Positions 37,701 through 46,938 of a stretch of 64,000 nt of DNA are shown here, piece after piece (within the stretch, counting starts at the first letter, position 1; each line of letters begins with the position of its first letter). Made by a program: the position numbers and the translations under genes. Below the pieces are notes generated by a model. That model saw nothing but the letters and a program-made list of their open reading frames with translations, was not told the DNA's origin and ran no database searches. This DNA comes from JANNNF01 sp040385825 (GTDB lineage: Bacteria; Pseudomonadota; Alphaproteobacteria; Rhodobacterales; Rhodobacteraceae), in assembly GCA_040385825.1 (NCBI GenBank), contig JAZKGQ010000020.1, positions 1-64,000 of the forward strand, given 5' to 3'.

Positions 37701-38815
37701 GCCACGTCCAGCCAGCTTTGGGCCGTGGAAGATTGCTGGATGGTTTCCACCAGCGTCTGAATCCGCAATCCGGCGCGGAAGTTGAAGGGTTCGGGCGCCT
37801 TGCCCGCGATGGCGTTGACATAGCCTGCCACCTCGATGGCCTTGAGGTCATTGAAGCCGATCTGATGGCCTGCCGCGACGCAGAACAGCCCGTAGGGCGC
37901 GTGATCCGGGCTGGCCTCGATCCGGCGAAAGCCTTGGCGGCCCCTGGCATCGGCGGTGCTGAAGTAATTCAGCACGTTGAAATGTTCCTGACTGAAGGCC
38001 AGCGCGCCCTTGGTGCCGTAGACCTCGAAGTCATGCTGCATCTTGCGGCCCGTGGCGATCCAGTTGCCCTCGATGCTGCCGGTTGCGCCATTGTCGAACC
38101 GCAGGAAAGCGCGGCCCACGTCATCGACAGTCACCGCGCGGCGACCGCCCCGTCCGTCGGGGCGTTCCGCGATCATGGTGATGCAATCGCCCATCACGCG
38201 GGTAATCGGGCCGCAGAGGAATTCTGCCGTGGCAAGGGCGTGACTGCCGATGTCGGCCAGCGCCCCGCCGCCTGCGGGGTCGTGGCGGAAGGTATATGTG
38301 CCCGCCGGATCGGCCATGTAATCTTCGCAATGGATGCCGCGATAGCCCCGGATTTCGCCCAGTTCTCCGCCTGCGATCATGTCACGGGCCAGCGCCAGCA
38401 TCGGGTTGCACAGATAGTTGAACCCAACCTGCGTTTTCACGCCGCGCGCCTCGGCGGCCAGCGTCATTTCCAGCGCGTCGGATGCCAGCGGGGCCAGCGG
38501 CTTTTCGCAGTACACATGCTTGCCCGCCGCAATCGCCGCCAGCGACATTTCCTTGTGCAGGGCGTTTGGCGCGGTGATCGACACCAGGTCAATCGCGGGG
38601 TCCGCCATGATCGTGCGCCAGTCGGCGGTCGCATGGGCAAAGCCAAGGGTCTGGCGGGCACGCTCGGCAGCCTCGGGCGTGATGTCGGCCACGGTGTGCA
38701 GGTCCAGATCGAACGGCAGCTCGAACACCCGCGGGGCAGAGGTGAAGCCGAACACATGGGCCTTGCCCATGAAGCCGGTGCCGATCAGGCCGATGCGAAG
38801 TTTTGGTTTGGTCAT
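37697..38815 (-). CDS. Gfo/Idh/MocA-family dehydrogenase
   Basis: A 372-residue member of the same superfamily as IolG. It has IGLIGTGFMGKAHVFGF at the N-terminus, YCEKPLAP, and a C-terminal domain with GGGALADIGSHALATAEFL. This subgroup includes dehydrogenases for inositol isomers and other polyols. Start and stop each overlap the neighbouring genes by four bases (ATGA), so the proteins are made together. A substrate such as scyllo- or chiro-inositol is inferred only from context. Confidence 0.86.
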   Translation of the reverse strand: MTKPKLRIGLIGTGFMGKAHVFGFTSAPRVFELPFDLDLHTVADITPEAAERARQTLGFAHATADWRTIMADPAIDLVSITAPNALHKEMSLAAIAAGKHVYCEKPLAPLASDALEMTLAAEARGVKTQVGFNYLCNPMLALARDMIAGGELGEIRGYRGIHCEDYMADPAGTYTFRHDPAGGGALADIGSHALATAEFLCGPITRVMGDCITMIAERPDGRGGRRAVTVDDVGRAFLRFDNGATGSIEGNWIATGRKMQHDFEVYGTKGALAFSQEHFNVLNYFSTADARGRQGFRRIEASPDHAPYGLFCVAAGHQIGFNDLKAIEVAGYVNAIAGKAPEPFNFRAGLRIQTLVETIQQSSTAQSWLDVA

Positions 38816-39771
38816 CTTGGGAAATCCTTGTTGACGATCAGGCTGGGGTCCAGCGCCCCGGCGAAATGATCCAGCACGTTCTGCACGCTTGCCACCGCCA
38901 TCCGTTCAGCCGCCTCGCGGGTCAGGCCGGCGGTGTGGGGGGTCAGAATGACCTGATCAAAGCCCAGCAACGGGTGGTCGGGCGCGGGGGGTTCGGCATC
39001 GAACACGTCGATCCCGGCACCGGCGATCTGGCCGGATCGCAGGGCCTCGGCCAGCGCCGCCTCGTCCACGATACCGCCGCGTGCAGTGTTGATGATGATG
39101 GCGCCGCGTTTCATCATGGCGATTTCGGCGGCCCCCAGCATCGGCCCATCTGCCTTGGGGATATGGACCGACACGACATCCGCCTGCGCCAGTGCGGCGG
39201 GCAGATCGGTGGCGCAGGCCACCTGCCCTGCGGGCCAGCCCCTGGACGCCAGATAGGGGTCATAACCCGAAATCGTCATGCCAAAGGCCTGCGCCATCTG
39301 CGCCAGATGCCGCCCGATGCGACCGTAACCCACGATCAGCAGGCGCTTGCCGGACAGCTCGCCCTGCTCCAGCCGGTTGCGCCAGCCCCAGGGGCCATGC
39401 CGCACCGAGGCATCGGACCGGATCACCTGTTTGGCGCAGGCCAGAATCATCATCATCGAATGTTCCGCCACCGAGACGGAATTCACATCGCCCACGATGC
39501 ACAGCGGAATCCGGCGCGCGTTCAGTGCCGCCAGATCGACCGCATCATAGCCGACCCCATGGCGCGAGACGATTTGCAGCCGGGGGGCCTTGGCGATGCT
39601 GGCGGCGGACATCGGCTGCGTGCGGATCACCACGGCATCCGCCTGCGCAAGATAGGGCTGATAGGACGCCTCTGATATGTCTTCGACATGGGTATGGGTC
39701 ACGCCGGGGGTCTGGTCCAACAGCGCCAAACCCGCCGGATGCAGTTTCCCCGCGATCAGGATATGCGGCAT
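38812..39771 (-). CDS. D-2-hydroxyacid dehydrogenase (PGDH-like)
   Basis: A 319-residue NAD-dependent dehydrogenase. The nucleotide site LLIVGYGRIGRHLAQMA lies near residue 150. The catalytic residues are seen in NTARGGIVDEAAL (Arg), GIDVFDAEPP (Glu) and LTPHTAGLT (His). The start ATG 39771 overlaps the stop of the aldolase gene by one base (TGATG). It is not a known enzyme of the standard inositol pathway; it could reduce a 2-keto acid released by the neighbouring aldolase. Confidence 0.88.
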   Translation of the reverse strand: MPHILIAGKLHPAGLALLDQTPGVTHTHVEDISEASYQPYLAQADAVVIRTQPMSAASIAKAPRLQIVSRHGVGYDAVDLAALNARRIPLCIVGDVNSVSVAEHSMMMILACAKQVIRSDASVRHGPWGWRNRLEQGELSGKRLLIVGYGRIGRHLAQMAQAFGMTISGYDPYLASRGWPAGQVACATDLPAALAQADVVSVHIPKADGPMLGAAEIAMMKRGAIIINTARGGIVDEAALAEALRSGQIAGAGIDVFDAEPPAPDHPLLGFDQVILTPHTAGLTREAAERMAVASVQNVLDHFAGALDPSLIVNKDFPR

Positions 39772-40580
39772 CAATAGGCCCCCTTTTCGCCCTTGGACCC
39801 CGTGGTTTCGGTCAGTTTGCGAAAGCCCGCGACGGCGGCCCCGGCAGCGGCGGCCAGAAAGCGGCTGTCGCCGCCCACCGTGGTCATGTTGAACCCCCAC
39901 CCAATGGCACGGGCGGCATAGTCGGGGGTGCCGCAATGCAGGGCGGCGCGGATGCCATGCCTTTTGCAGGCCCCCACGATGGTTTGCAGGGCGGCGATCA
40001 TCTCGGGTTCTTCGCGGTCAAAGCCGGGGGCAAGGCGGCCTTGCGTCAGGCTCAGGGTCAGATCCGCGGGGCCGACATAGATGCCGTCCAGCCCCGGCGT
40101 GGCGGCAATGGCATCCAGGTTGGCCATGCCTTCGGCGGTTTCGATCATCGCAAAGGCCAGCATGTTGTCATTCGCCTCGGCCGCGTAATTGGCCCCCGCC
40201 GCGAAAGAAACGCGAGTGGGGCCAAAGCTGCGCTGACCATGCGGCGGATAGCGCATGGAACTGACGAAACGCGCGGCCTCGTCGCCTGAATTCACCATCG
40301 GGCAGATGATGCCATACGCCCCCGCATCCAGCGCCTTCATGATGATGCCGGGTTCGTTCCACGGCACGCGGGCCATCAGCACCGCGCCGGACGCCCGCAT
40401 GGCCTGAAACATCGGCAGGACGGCGCTGTAATCCAGAGCGCCGTGCTGCATGTCGATGGTGATGCTGTCGAAGCCCTGTGCCGCCATGATCTCGGCGGTG
40501 AACGGGTTGCCGATGCTGCACCAGCCGTTGATGGTGGGCTTGCCCGCGGCCCACAGCGCCTTGAGGGTGTTGGCAATCAT
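39771..40580 (-). CDS. HpcH/HpaI-family aldolase
   Basis: A 269-residue class II aldolase that cleaves or forms 2-keto-3-deoxy or 4-hydroxy-2-oxo acids. Family motifs include SITIDMQHGALDY, MARVPWNEPGIIMKALDAGAYGIICPMV with metal-site surroundings, AMIETAEGMANLD and DGIYVGPADLTLSL. The ATG at 40580 overlaps the aldehyde dehydrogenase stop (ATGA); GTG 40586 is an alternative. Such an aldolase is not part of the classical inositol route, which uses the fructose-bisphosphate-aldolase-like IolJ. Confidence 0.9.
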   Translation of the reverse strand: MIANTLKALWAAGKPTINGWCSIGNPFTAEIMAAQGFDSITIDMQHGALDYSAVLPMFQAMRASGAVLMARVPWNEPGIIMKALDAGAYGIICPMVNSGDEAARFVSSMRYPPHGQRSFGPTRVSFAAGANYAAEANDNMLAFAMIETAEGMANLDAIAATPGLDGIYVGPADLTLSLTQGRLAPGFDREEPEMIAALQTIVGACKRHGIRAALHCGTPDYAARAIGWGFNMTTVGGDSRFLAAAAGAAVAGFRKLTETTGSKGEKGAY

Positions 40581-42016
40581 GCCCACACCATCTGGCTGGA
40601 TTTGATGTCAAGATAGTCACGGATCGCCTCAACCCCGCCTTCGCGGCCCATGCCGGAATGGTTGGTGCCGCCAAAGGGGGCCTCTGCCGCCGCCATGGCA
40701 AAGGAGTTGATCCCGACCATCCCCGCCTTCAGCGCCGAAACCGTGCGCCGCGCGCGGGCGGGGTTTTGGGTGAAGGCATAGGCCGACAGGCCCATATCCG
40801 ACGCATTGGCACGGGCCAGCACTTCCTCCTCGGTCGAGAAGCGGGTGATCGCGGCAATCGGGCCGAAGTTTTCATCGCGCATCACGGCCATGTCGTCGGT
40901 GCAGTCGGTCAACACCGTGGGGTCAAAGAAATGCCCGGCGTTGAAGCCCGCCGCGCGGCTGCCGCCCTGCGCCAGATGCGCGCCGGCCTTTACCGCGCCT
41001 GCGGTGATCCGTTCCATTTCCACCAGCCTGCCTGCGTTGATCAGCGGCCCCATGGTAACGGACGGGTCCATGCCATCGCCCAGCCTGATCGCACGGGTGC
41101 GGTCGACAAAGCCCGCAACGAAGGCATCATGCAGCGAGTCGTGGATGTAGAACCGGTCGGCGGTGACGCAGACCTGCCCGGCGTTGGCGTATTTCGTCGG
41201 CACGGCGGCGTTCAGGGCGGCCTCCAGATCGGCGTCGTCATAGATGATCAGCGGCGCATTGCCGCCCAGTTCCATCGACACTCTCTTCAGCGTCGCCGCC
41301 GCATCGCGGATCATCTGCTGGCCCACGCGGGTCGATCCGGTCAAGCTGACCTTGCGCACCGCGTTCGAGGCCATGATCGGCGCATAGGTGGCGTCGGTCG
41401 GCCCGATTACCAGGTTGACTGCGCCAGCCGGTAGGGTTCCGGCACGGCAGCAGTCAACCATCACCATCGCCACGCCCGGCGTCTGCGACGACGGGCGGAT
41501 GATGGTGGAACAGCCCGCGGCAAGCGCCGGGGCGACCTTGCGTGCAATCAATGCGGCGGGGAAATTCCAGGCGGTGAAGGCGGCGGCGATGCCGACGGGT
41601 TCATGATGAACCTCGAACCGCCCCCCCGGCACACGGGATTCGACGATGCGGCCATAGATGCGGCGGGCTTCTTCGGCGAACCAGCGGAACTGGTCGATCG
41701 ACAGCACCCATTCGCGGCCCGCCTGCGCAATCGGCTTGCCGGTTTCAAGGCTGATCATCCGCGCGGCCTCGTCGCTGCGACGCGTCATCTCATCCGCGAT
41801 GGCGTTCAGGGCGTTGGCGCGGTCAAAGGCCGACTTGGACTTCCACGCGGAAAGGCCCGCGCTGGCCGAGGCGATGGCGGCCTCGGTATCGGCCACGCCT
41901 GCGACGGACACCTGCCCCAGGGGGCGTTCGGTCACCGGGCTGAACACCGGGGCAGTCTTGCCGTCCAATGCGGGCGTCCAGTGCCCGTCGATGAAAAGTC
42001 CGAACCGGTCATACAT
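40577..42016 (-). CDS. NAD(P)-dependent aldehyde dehydrogenase (succinate-semialdehyde type)
   Basis: A 479-residue aldehyde dehydrogenase, the first gene of the leftward inositol operon. The NAD-binding turn SLTGSTRVGQQM, catalytic Glu in MELGGNAPLI and nucleophile Cys in NAGQVCVTADRF are all present. PEVxFEVHHEPVGIAAAFTAWNFP is typical of the succinate-semialdehyde/glycolaldehyde group. It is not the CoA-acylating IolA, which has a different active-site context. The start ATG 42016 (MYDRFGLFIDGHW) is chosen; the frame upstream is tandem-repeat DNA. Confidence 0.88.
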   Translation of the reverse strand: MYDRFGLFIDGHWTPALDGKTAPVFSPVTERPLGQVSVAGVADTEAAIASASAGLSAWKSKSAFDRANALNAIADEMTRRSDEAARMISLETGKPIAQAGREWVLSIDQFRWFAEEARRIYGRIVESRVPGGRFEVHHEPVGIAAAFTAWNFPAALIARKVAPALAAGCSTIIRPSSQTPGVAMVMVDCCRAGTLPAGAVNLVIGPTDATYAPIMASNAVRKVSLTGSTRVGQQMIRDAAATLKRVSMELGGNAPLIIYDDADLEAALNAAVPTKYANAGQVCVTADRFYIHDSLHDAFVAGFVDRTRAIRLGDGMDPSVTMGPLINAGRLVEMERITAGAVKAGAHLAQGGSRAAGFNAGHFFDPTVLTDCTDDMAVMRDENFGPIAAITRFSTEEEVLARANASDMGLSAYAFTQNPARARRTVSALKAGMVGINSFAMAAAEAPFGGTNHSGMGREGGVEAIRDYLDIKSSQMVWA

Positions 42017-42067
42017 GGTGGCCAGCCCCCCCGGCACGGATAAGGGGTTGGGCGCGGCGGCAACCGC

Positions 42068-42129
42068 GCAGCCCGGCAAAGGTGTGGCCGCCATGCAGCC
42101 CGGCAAAGGTGTGGCCGCCATGCAGCCCA
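42068..42129. repeat. 27-bp tandem repeat, two copies plus a partial third
   Basis: Identical units occupy 42068-42094 and 42095-42121, and eight bases of a third follow. They lie between the aldehyde dehydrogenase start and divergent iolD, inside the leader of the leftward operon. Confidence 0.9.
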
Positions 42130-42202
42130 CCCCTGCGCCCGCACCCAGGCACAGCAATCCGTGTCATCCAGAATCCTCCCGAAACAGTCCGCGCAACTAT
42201 CA

Positions 42203-42274
42203 TTGCAGAAGATTGCTGTTGTCAATAATCAATGTGATCGCTTACTGTCACCGCAGTTCGAGGGAGGAGACAAC
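42203..42274 (+). promoter_or_regulatory. iolD upstream region with candidate regulator site
   Basis: TTGCAG (42203-42208), ATTG, and TGTTGTCAATAA (42217-42228) lie in an AT-rich stretch before iolD. The same words occur upstream of the ABC importer at 46848-46885, also next to the RpiR gene. A GGGAGGAGA ribosome-binding site ends the region. Confidence 0.5.
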
Positions 42275-44146
42275 ATGGGCCAGTCTACGATTCGCCTGAC
42301 GATGGCGCAGGCATTGGTGCGCTATCTGTGCAGCCAGTATACCCAGATCGACGGCGCGCGCGTGCCGCTTTTTGCCGGAGTGTTCGGGATTTTCGGCCAT
42401 GGCAACGTGACCTGCCTGTCCGAGGCGCTGGAGTCCGTGCAGGATGTGCTGCCCACCTGGCGCGGCCAGAATGAACAGTCGATGGCGCTGGCGGCGGTAG
42501 GCTTTGCGAAGGCAAAACGGCGGCGGCAGATCATGATTGCCACCTCAAGCATCGGGCCGGGCGCGCTGAACATGGTGACGGCGGCGGGCACGGCCCATGC
42601 CAACCGCCTGCCGGTGCTGCTGATCGCGGGGGATACCTTCACCAACCGCCTGCCCGACCCGGTGTTGCAGCAGGTCGAACATTACAACGACCCGACCCTG
42701 ACGGCCAATGACGCCTTCAAGGCCGTGACCCGCTATTGGGACCGCATCACCCATCCGGCGCAGATCATCGCGTCCTTGCCGCAGGCGATTGCCGCCATGC
42801 TGGACCCCGCCGATTGTGGGCCTGCCTTCATCGGCCTGCCGCAAGACACACAGGAACTGGCGTTCGATTACCCCGAAGTGTTCTTCGAGGACCGGCTGTG
42901 GTCGATCCCCCGGCCCCGCCCCGACCGCGCCGCACTGGCCGAGGCTGCAAGTCTGCTGAAAACCGCCAGGAAACCGCTGATCATCGCAGGCGGCGGCGTG
43001 CGCTATTCCGGCGCGGAAACTGCGGTGGCCGATCTTGCTGCGAAATACGGCATCCCGGTGGTGGAAACCATCGCAGGCAAGGGCGGGCTGACGCATTACC
43101 ACCCCGTCCATTGCGGCCCGATCGGCATTGTCGGGTCCACCAGCGCCAATGCTCTGGCGGCAGAGGCCGATGTGATCATCGCCATCGGCACCCGGTTGCA
43201 GGATTTCACCACCGGGTCGTGGACGGCGTTTGCCCAGGATGCGCGGTTCATTTCCATCAACGCGGCGCGGTTCGATGCGATCAAGCACCGCGCGCAGGCC
43301 GTGGTCGGCGATGCGCTGGAATGCGTGACCGAACTGGACGCAAGCCTTGGCGACTGGCGCGCCGAGGCCGCCCATCTGCCCCGCGCCAAGGCGCTGTTTG
43401 CCGAATGGGATGCGCTTCTGGACACCCACCAAGCCCCGACCAACACCGCCGTTCCGACCTATGCGCAGGTCGTGCATGTGGTGAACCGGCTGGCGGCCGA
43501 CAATGACACGCTGATTTCGGCGGCGGGCGGCATTCCGGGCGAGGTCGCCAAGGGCTGGCGCGTCAAGAACCCGAACACCTTTGATCTGGAGTTCGGCTTT
43601 TCCTGCATGGGGTACGAGATTGCCGCAGGCTGGGGCTGTGCGATGGCGCAGGACGGTCCGGGGGCGGCGGGCGGCACGCCCATCGTCATGCTGGGCGACG
43701 GCACCTACATGATGATGAATTCCGATATCTATTCGGCGGTCCTGTCGGGCCACAAGATGATCGTCATTGTCTGCGACAATGGCGGCTATGCGGTGATCAG
43801 CCGCTTGCAGCAGTTCAAGGGGGTGCCGGGGTTCAACAACCTGCTGAAGGATTGCCGGATCACCGACAGGGCCAATCCTCTGCATGTCGATTTCGCGGCC
43901 CATGCCGCCTCTATGGGGGCGGCGACGCGCAAGGTGGAAAGCCTGACCGATCTGGAGGCCGCGATGGATTGGGCCAAGGGGAATGACCGCACCACCGTCA
44001 TCTCCATCACCACCGACGCCCATGCCTGGGTGCCCGGCGATGCCGATTGGGATGTGGGCGTGCCCGAGGTATCCACCCGCGCATCGGTGAACGCCGCGCG
44101 GGACAGCCAGATTGCAATTCGCGCCAAGCAGCGCGTGGGGGTGTAG
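42275..44146 (+). CDS. iolD: 3D-(3,5/4)-trihydroxycyclohexane-1,2-dione hydrolase
   Basis: IolD opens the inositol ring, hydrolysing the dione made by IolE to 5-deoxy-glucuronate, with thiamine diphosphate. The 623-residue protein has the family N-terminus (TIRLTMAQALVRYL, GVFGIFGHGNV), the activating Glu in WRGQNEQSMALAA, a central domain with GGGVRYSGAE, and the TPP/Mg site GDGTYMMMNSDIYSAV...CDNGGYAVI. The start ATG 42275 has a strong GGGAGGAGA site. iolE follows one base after the stop. Confidence 0.95.
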   Translation: MGQSTIRLTMAQALVRYLCSQYTQIDGARVPLFAGVFGIFGHGNVTCLSEALESVQDVLPTWRGQNEQSMALAAVGFAKAKRRRQIMIATSSIGPGALNMVTAAGTAHANRLPVLLIAGDTFTNRLPDPVLQQVEHYNDPTLTANDAFKAVTRYWDRITHPAQIIASLPQAIAAMLDPADCGPAFIGLPQDTQELAFDYPEVFFEDRLWSIPRPRPDRAALAEAASLLKTARKPLIIAGGGVRYSGAETAVADLAAKYGIPVVETIAGKGGLTHYHPVHCGPIGIVGSTSANALAAEADVIIAIGTRLQDFTTGSWTAFAQDARFISINAARFDAIKHRAQAVVGDALECVTELDASLGDWRAEAAHLPRAKALFAEWDALLDTHQAPTNTAVPTYAQVVHVVNRLAADNDTLISAAGGIPGEVAKGWRVKNPNTFDLEFGFSCMGYEIAAGWGCAMAQDGPGAAGGTPIVMLGDGTYMMMNSDIYSAVLSGHKMIVIVCDNGGYAVISRLQQFKGVPGFNNLLKDCRITDRANPLHVDFAAHAASMGAATRKVESLTDLEAAMDWAKGNDRTTVISITTDAHAWVPGDADWDVGVPEVSTRASVNAARDSQIAIRAKQRVGV

Positions 44147-44147
44147 G

Positions 44148-45041
44148 ATGAAAGCCAAACTGGGGATCGCGCCGATTGCGTGGTGGAACGACGATCTGGC
44201 CGAATTGTCCGATGATGTCAGTCTGGAGGAATGCCTGCGGCAGGCCTCGGTCGCGGGGTTTACCGGCATGGAAACCGGGCGCCGCTTTCCGATGGATATG
44301 GCCGAACTTGGCCCGATCCTTGCGAAATACGGGATTTCGGTCTGTGGCGGCTGGTTTTCCGGCCTGTTGCTGGACGGCGATCTGGAGGTTGAGAAAGACC
44401 GCGTGGCGGCCCAGCATGCGTTCTTCAGGGCGGCGGGCGCGCCCTGCATCGTCTACGGCGAAACCGCGCGGTCGGTGCAGGGGATCAAATCCGCCCCCCT
44501 GGCCACCAAGCCGAAACTGACCCAAGCCGAGATGGCCGCATACGGACGCAAGGTCAGCGATTTTGCCGACTGGTGCGCAGGCCACGGCATGCCGATTTCC
44601 TACCATCACCACATGGCGGCAGCGGTGGAAACCGAGGCCGAGCTTGACCTGTTCATGAAACATTCCACCGTGCCGCTGCTGTTCGATGCGGGCCACATGG
44701 CCTTTGCGGGCGGCGATGTGCTGCGCGTGCTGGACAATCACCATGCGCGGATTACCCATGTACACACCAAGGATATTCGCCGCGCCGTGGTGGACGGGCT
44801 GGACCGGTCGCGCGAAAGCTTTCTTGATGCGGTGGTGAAGGGGGCCTTCACCGTGCCGGGGGATGGCTCGCTCGACTTCGGGGCCATCGTCAAGGCCTGT
44901 GCCAGCCATGGCTATGAAGGCTGGTTCGTGGTAGAGGCCGAGCAAGACCCCAAAGTCTCGCCGCCGCTTGCAATGGCGCAGAAGGGCCACAGGGAATTGC
45001 TGCGCGTGATGGCGGCAGCGGGATATGAGGTCGTGCAATGA
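44148..45041 (+). CDS. iolE: inosose dehydratase
   Basis: IolE dehydrates 2-keto-myo-inositol to the trihydroxycyclohexane-dione that IolD uses. The 297-residue TIM-barrel protein has the hallmark segments GIAPIAWWNDDL, GFTGMETGRRFP, SYHHHMAAAVET and LFDAGHMAFAGGD, and ends with VVEAEQDP. Length is exactly that of the family. It follows iolD by one base and overlaps the SDR gene by four bases. Confidence 0.95.
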   Translation: MKAKLGIAPIAWWNDDLAELSDDVSLEECLRQASVAGFTGMETGRRFPMDMAELGPILAKYGISVCGGWFSGLLLDGDLEVEKDRVAAQHAFFRAAGAPCIVYGETARSVQGIKSAPLATKPKLTQAEMAAYGRKVSDFADWCAGHGMPISYHHHMAAAVETEAELDLFMKHSTVPLLFDAGHMAFAGGDVLRVLDNHHARITHVHTKDIRRAVVDGLDRSRESFLDAVVKGAFTVPGDGSLDFGAIVKACASHGYEGWFVVEAEQDPKVSPPLAMAQKGHRELLRVMAAAGYEVVQ

Positions 45042-45841
45042 ACCGGATGGAGGGCAAGGTCTGCGTGGTTGCAGGGGCGACGCAGGGACTGGGCGCCGCG
45101 ATTGCGCGGCGTCTGGCGGCGGCGGGGGCTGCGGGTGTGGTGATCATGGGGCGCAACGCCGCCAAGGGGCAGGCGGTGGCGGGCAACCTGCCCTGCCCCG
45201 CGCTGTTCGTGCAGGCCGATTTCGGCAATGTGGACGATTGCCAGCGGGTGATTGCCGAAGCGGACGCCCGCTTTGGCCGGGTCGATGTGCTGGTGAATGC
45301 CGGGGCGTCCACCGCGCGCGGCACCATCCTCGACACCAGCCCCGAAACCTTCGATGCGCTGTTTGCGACCAACGTGCGCGGCCCGTATTTCCTGATGCAG
45401 GCGGCGATCCGGCTGATGATTGCCAGGGACATTCAGGGCGCGATCTGCAACATCGGGTCGATCTCGGCGCTGGCAGGGCAGCCCTTCATCAACGCCTATT
45501 GCGCGTCCAAGGGCGCGCTGACCACGCTGACCGCCAACACCGCCTTTTCGGTGATGGGCAACCGCATCCGGGTCAACCAGTTGAACGTCGGCTGGATGGC
45601 ATCCGATCATGAACGCGAGATTCAGGCCGCCGCGGGCGATGCCGACTGGGAGGCCAAGGCCACCGCCGCCCTGCCCTTTGGCCGGCTGGTGGACCCCGAC
45701 GAGGCCGCGCGGGCGGTGAATTTTCTGGTGTCGGACGATGCCGGGCTGATGACCGGGGCCATCGTGAACTTTGATCAGTCGGTCTGGGGGGCGGTGGCGG
45801 GCGGCATGCCGGTGCCCGAGGGGCCGATGCGGTTGGCCTGA
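45038..45841 (+). CDS. short-chain dehydrogenase/reductase
   Basis: A 267-residue SDR with cofactor site VVAGATQGLGAAIARRL, NAG motif VLVNAGAS and catalytic Ser/Tyr/Lys in IGSISALAGQPFINAYCASKGAL. The ATGA start overlaps iolE. It is the last gene of the iolDE operon. It may oxidise an inositol isomer or reduce a pathway intermediate; the substrate cannot be read from sequence. Confidence 0.9.
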   Translation: MNRMEGKVCVVAGATQGLGAAIARRLAAAGAAGVVIMGRNAAKGQAVAGNLPCPALFVQADFGNVDDCQRVIAEADARFGRVDVLVNAGASTARGTILDTSPETFDALFATNVRGPYFLMQAAIRLMIARDIQGAICNIGSISALAGQPFINAYCASKGALTTLTANTAFSVMGNRIRVNQLNVGWMASDHEREIQAAAGDADWEAKATAALPFGRLVDPDEAARAVNFLVSDDAGLMTGAIVNFDQSVWGAVAGGMPVPEGPMRLA

Positions 45842-45848
45842 ACTTTGG

Positions 45849-45869
45849 CGGGGCCGCTTTACGGCCCCG
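45849..45869. terminator. shared hairpin between convergent SDR and RpiR genes
   Basis: An 8-bp stem CGGGGCCG/CGGCCCCG with a 5-base loop. It overlaps the final codons of the RpiR gene, which ends at 45859. The genes are only 17 bases apart, so the hairpin probably serves both. Confidence 0.65.
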
Positions 45870-46731
45870 TCACCACCGGAATGCGCGGGCTGTCGCGGTC
45901 TTTCTGCAACCGCGCGGCCAGGGCCACGGTCAGCGCCTGCGCCAGACACATCGGCGCGGCAAGGCTGCGCGAGAACGTGTATTCATGTTCGGGAATGGCA
46001 AACAGAACCCGCGCCGATTTTGCCAGGGGCGACAGGGTGCTGTCCGAGATCGCCACCACCGGCACGCCCCGCGCGGCCACGTCATCAACGATGTTCACCA
46101 CCTCGGTCGCATAGAACCGGAACGACACGGCAAACAGCAGGTCACGCGGCTGAATGGCCTTGGCCATATGGGTCGCAAGCCCGCCGCCCGCATCCAGCAG
46201 CACGGTGCGCTTGCCCAGCATGGTCAGCATGTAGCGCAGCAATTCCGCCACCGGGGCCGACCGCAACTGACCCAGCAGATAGATGGTGTCCGCGGCCTCC
46301 ATCGCCGAGGCTGCGGCGGAAATCTGTTCCGCCGAGATATTGGCCAGCAGATCATGCAGCGAGGTCACATCGCGCACCACGATGTCGCGCAGAAAGCCCA
46401 GATCGCTGCGGTCCTCCTTGGTGCCCAGTTCATCCTCCAGCGCCTTGATGCGGGCGTCGAAACCGGGCGCCGCCGTGGTCAGACGCCGCTGGAACACGGC
46501 TTGCAGTTCCTTGAAGCCCCGATACCCCAGAGACTGCGCATAGCGCACAAAGCTGGACGCATGGATGCCGGTCTTCTCGCCGATCGCATTGACCGACATC
46601 ACCGCCACGTCGTTGGGGTTCTGCGTCAGGTACAGCGCGATCTTCTGATAGGTCTTGCTCATCTGTTCATAGCGGTCGTGAATGACGCGGATCAGGTCTT
46701 CGTAGCTTTGCGGCGGCACGATATCGGTCAT
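45859..46731 (-). CDS. RpiR-family regulator of the inositol genes
   Basis: A 290-residue regulator. The N-terminal helix-turn-helix (about 1-75) includes VMSVNAIGEKTGIHASSFVRYAQSLGYRGFKELQ, and the C-terminal SIS sugar-phosphate-binding domain includes TIYLLGQLRSAPVAELLRYML and DLLFAVSFRFYATEVV. RpiR-type proteins regulate inositol genes in several alphaproteobacteria. Its place between iolDE and the importer supports this. The start ATG 46731 is chosen because the DNA-binding domain begins there. A symbol such as iolR is plausible but not assigned. Confidence 0.85.
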   Translation of the reverse strand: MTDIVPPQSYEDLIRVIHDRYEQMSKTYQKIALYLTQNPNDVAVMSVNAIGEKTGIHASSFVRYAQSLGYRGFKELQAVFQRRLTTAAPGFDARIKALEDELGTKEDRSDLGFLRDIVVRDVTSLHDLLANISAEQISAAASAMEAADTIYLLGQLRSAPVAELLRYMLTMLGKRTVLLDAGGGLATHMAKAIQPRDLLFAVSFRFYATEVVNIVDDVAARGVPVVAISDSTLSPLAKSARVLFAIPEHEYTFSRSLAAPMCLAQALTVALAARLQKDRDSPRIPVVTGP

Positions 46732-46847
46732 TTTCCCGTCCAGATGAGGTTGCGGAAACTTGCCGCCATTGCCTGCGGGCTGCAACCGCAATTTTTGCGG
46801 CCCGACTTTGGCTCCTGCAAGATTCATTGCGCTTTGCGGCGGGAATC

Positions 46848-46885
46848 TGTTGACAATAAACGTTGCAGGATTGATCTATTGACAA
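46848..46885 (+). promoter_or_regulatory. importer promoter with candidate regulator sites
   Basis: TGTTGACAATAA (46848-46859), TTGCAGGATTG (46863-46873) and TATTGACAA (46877-46885) lie upstream of the substrate-binding protein. TTGACA at 46850-46855 can serve as the -35 box. TATTGACAA is the exact reverse complement of TTGTCAATA at 42219-42227 before iolD. Confidence 0.5.
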
Positions 46886-46938
46886 GGCGCAATGCCTGAC
46901 CGGTCGGGGAGGCCGGATCATCCACGGGAGGATATTGC

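Noticed and set aside
42545..44449. 634-codon minus-strand frame opposite iolD and iolE
   Set aside because: IolD and IolE are clearly conserved on the plus strand; the antisense frame shows no family pattern.
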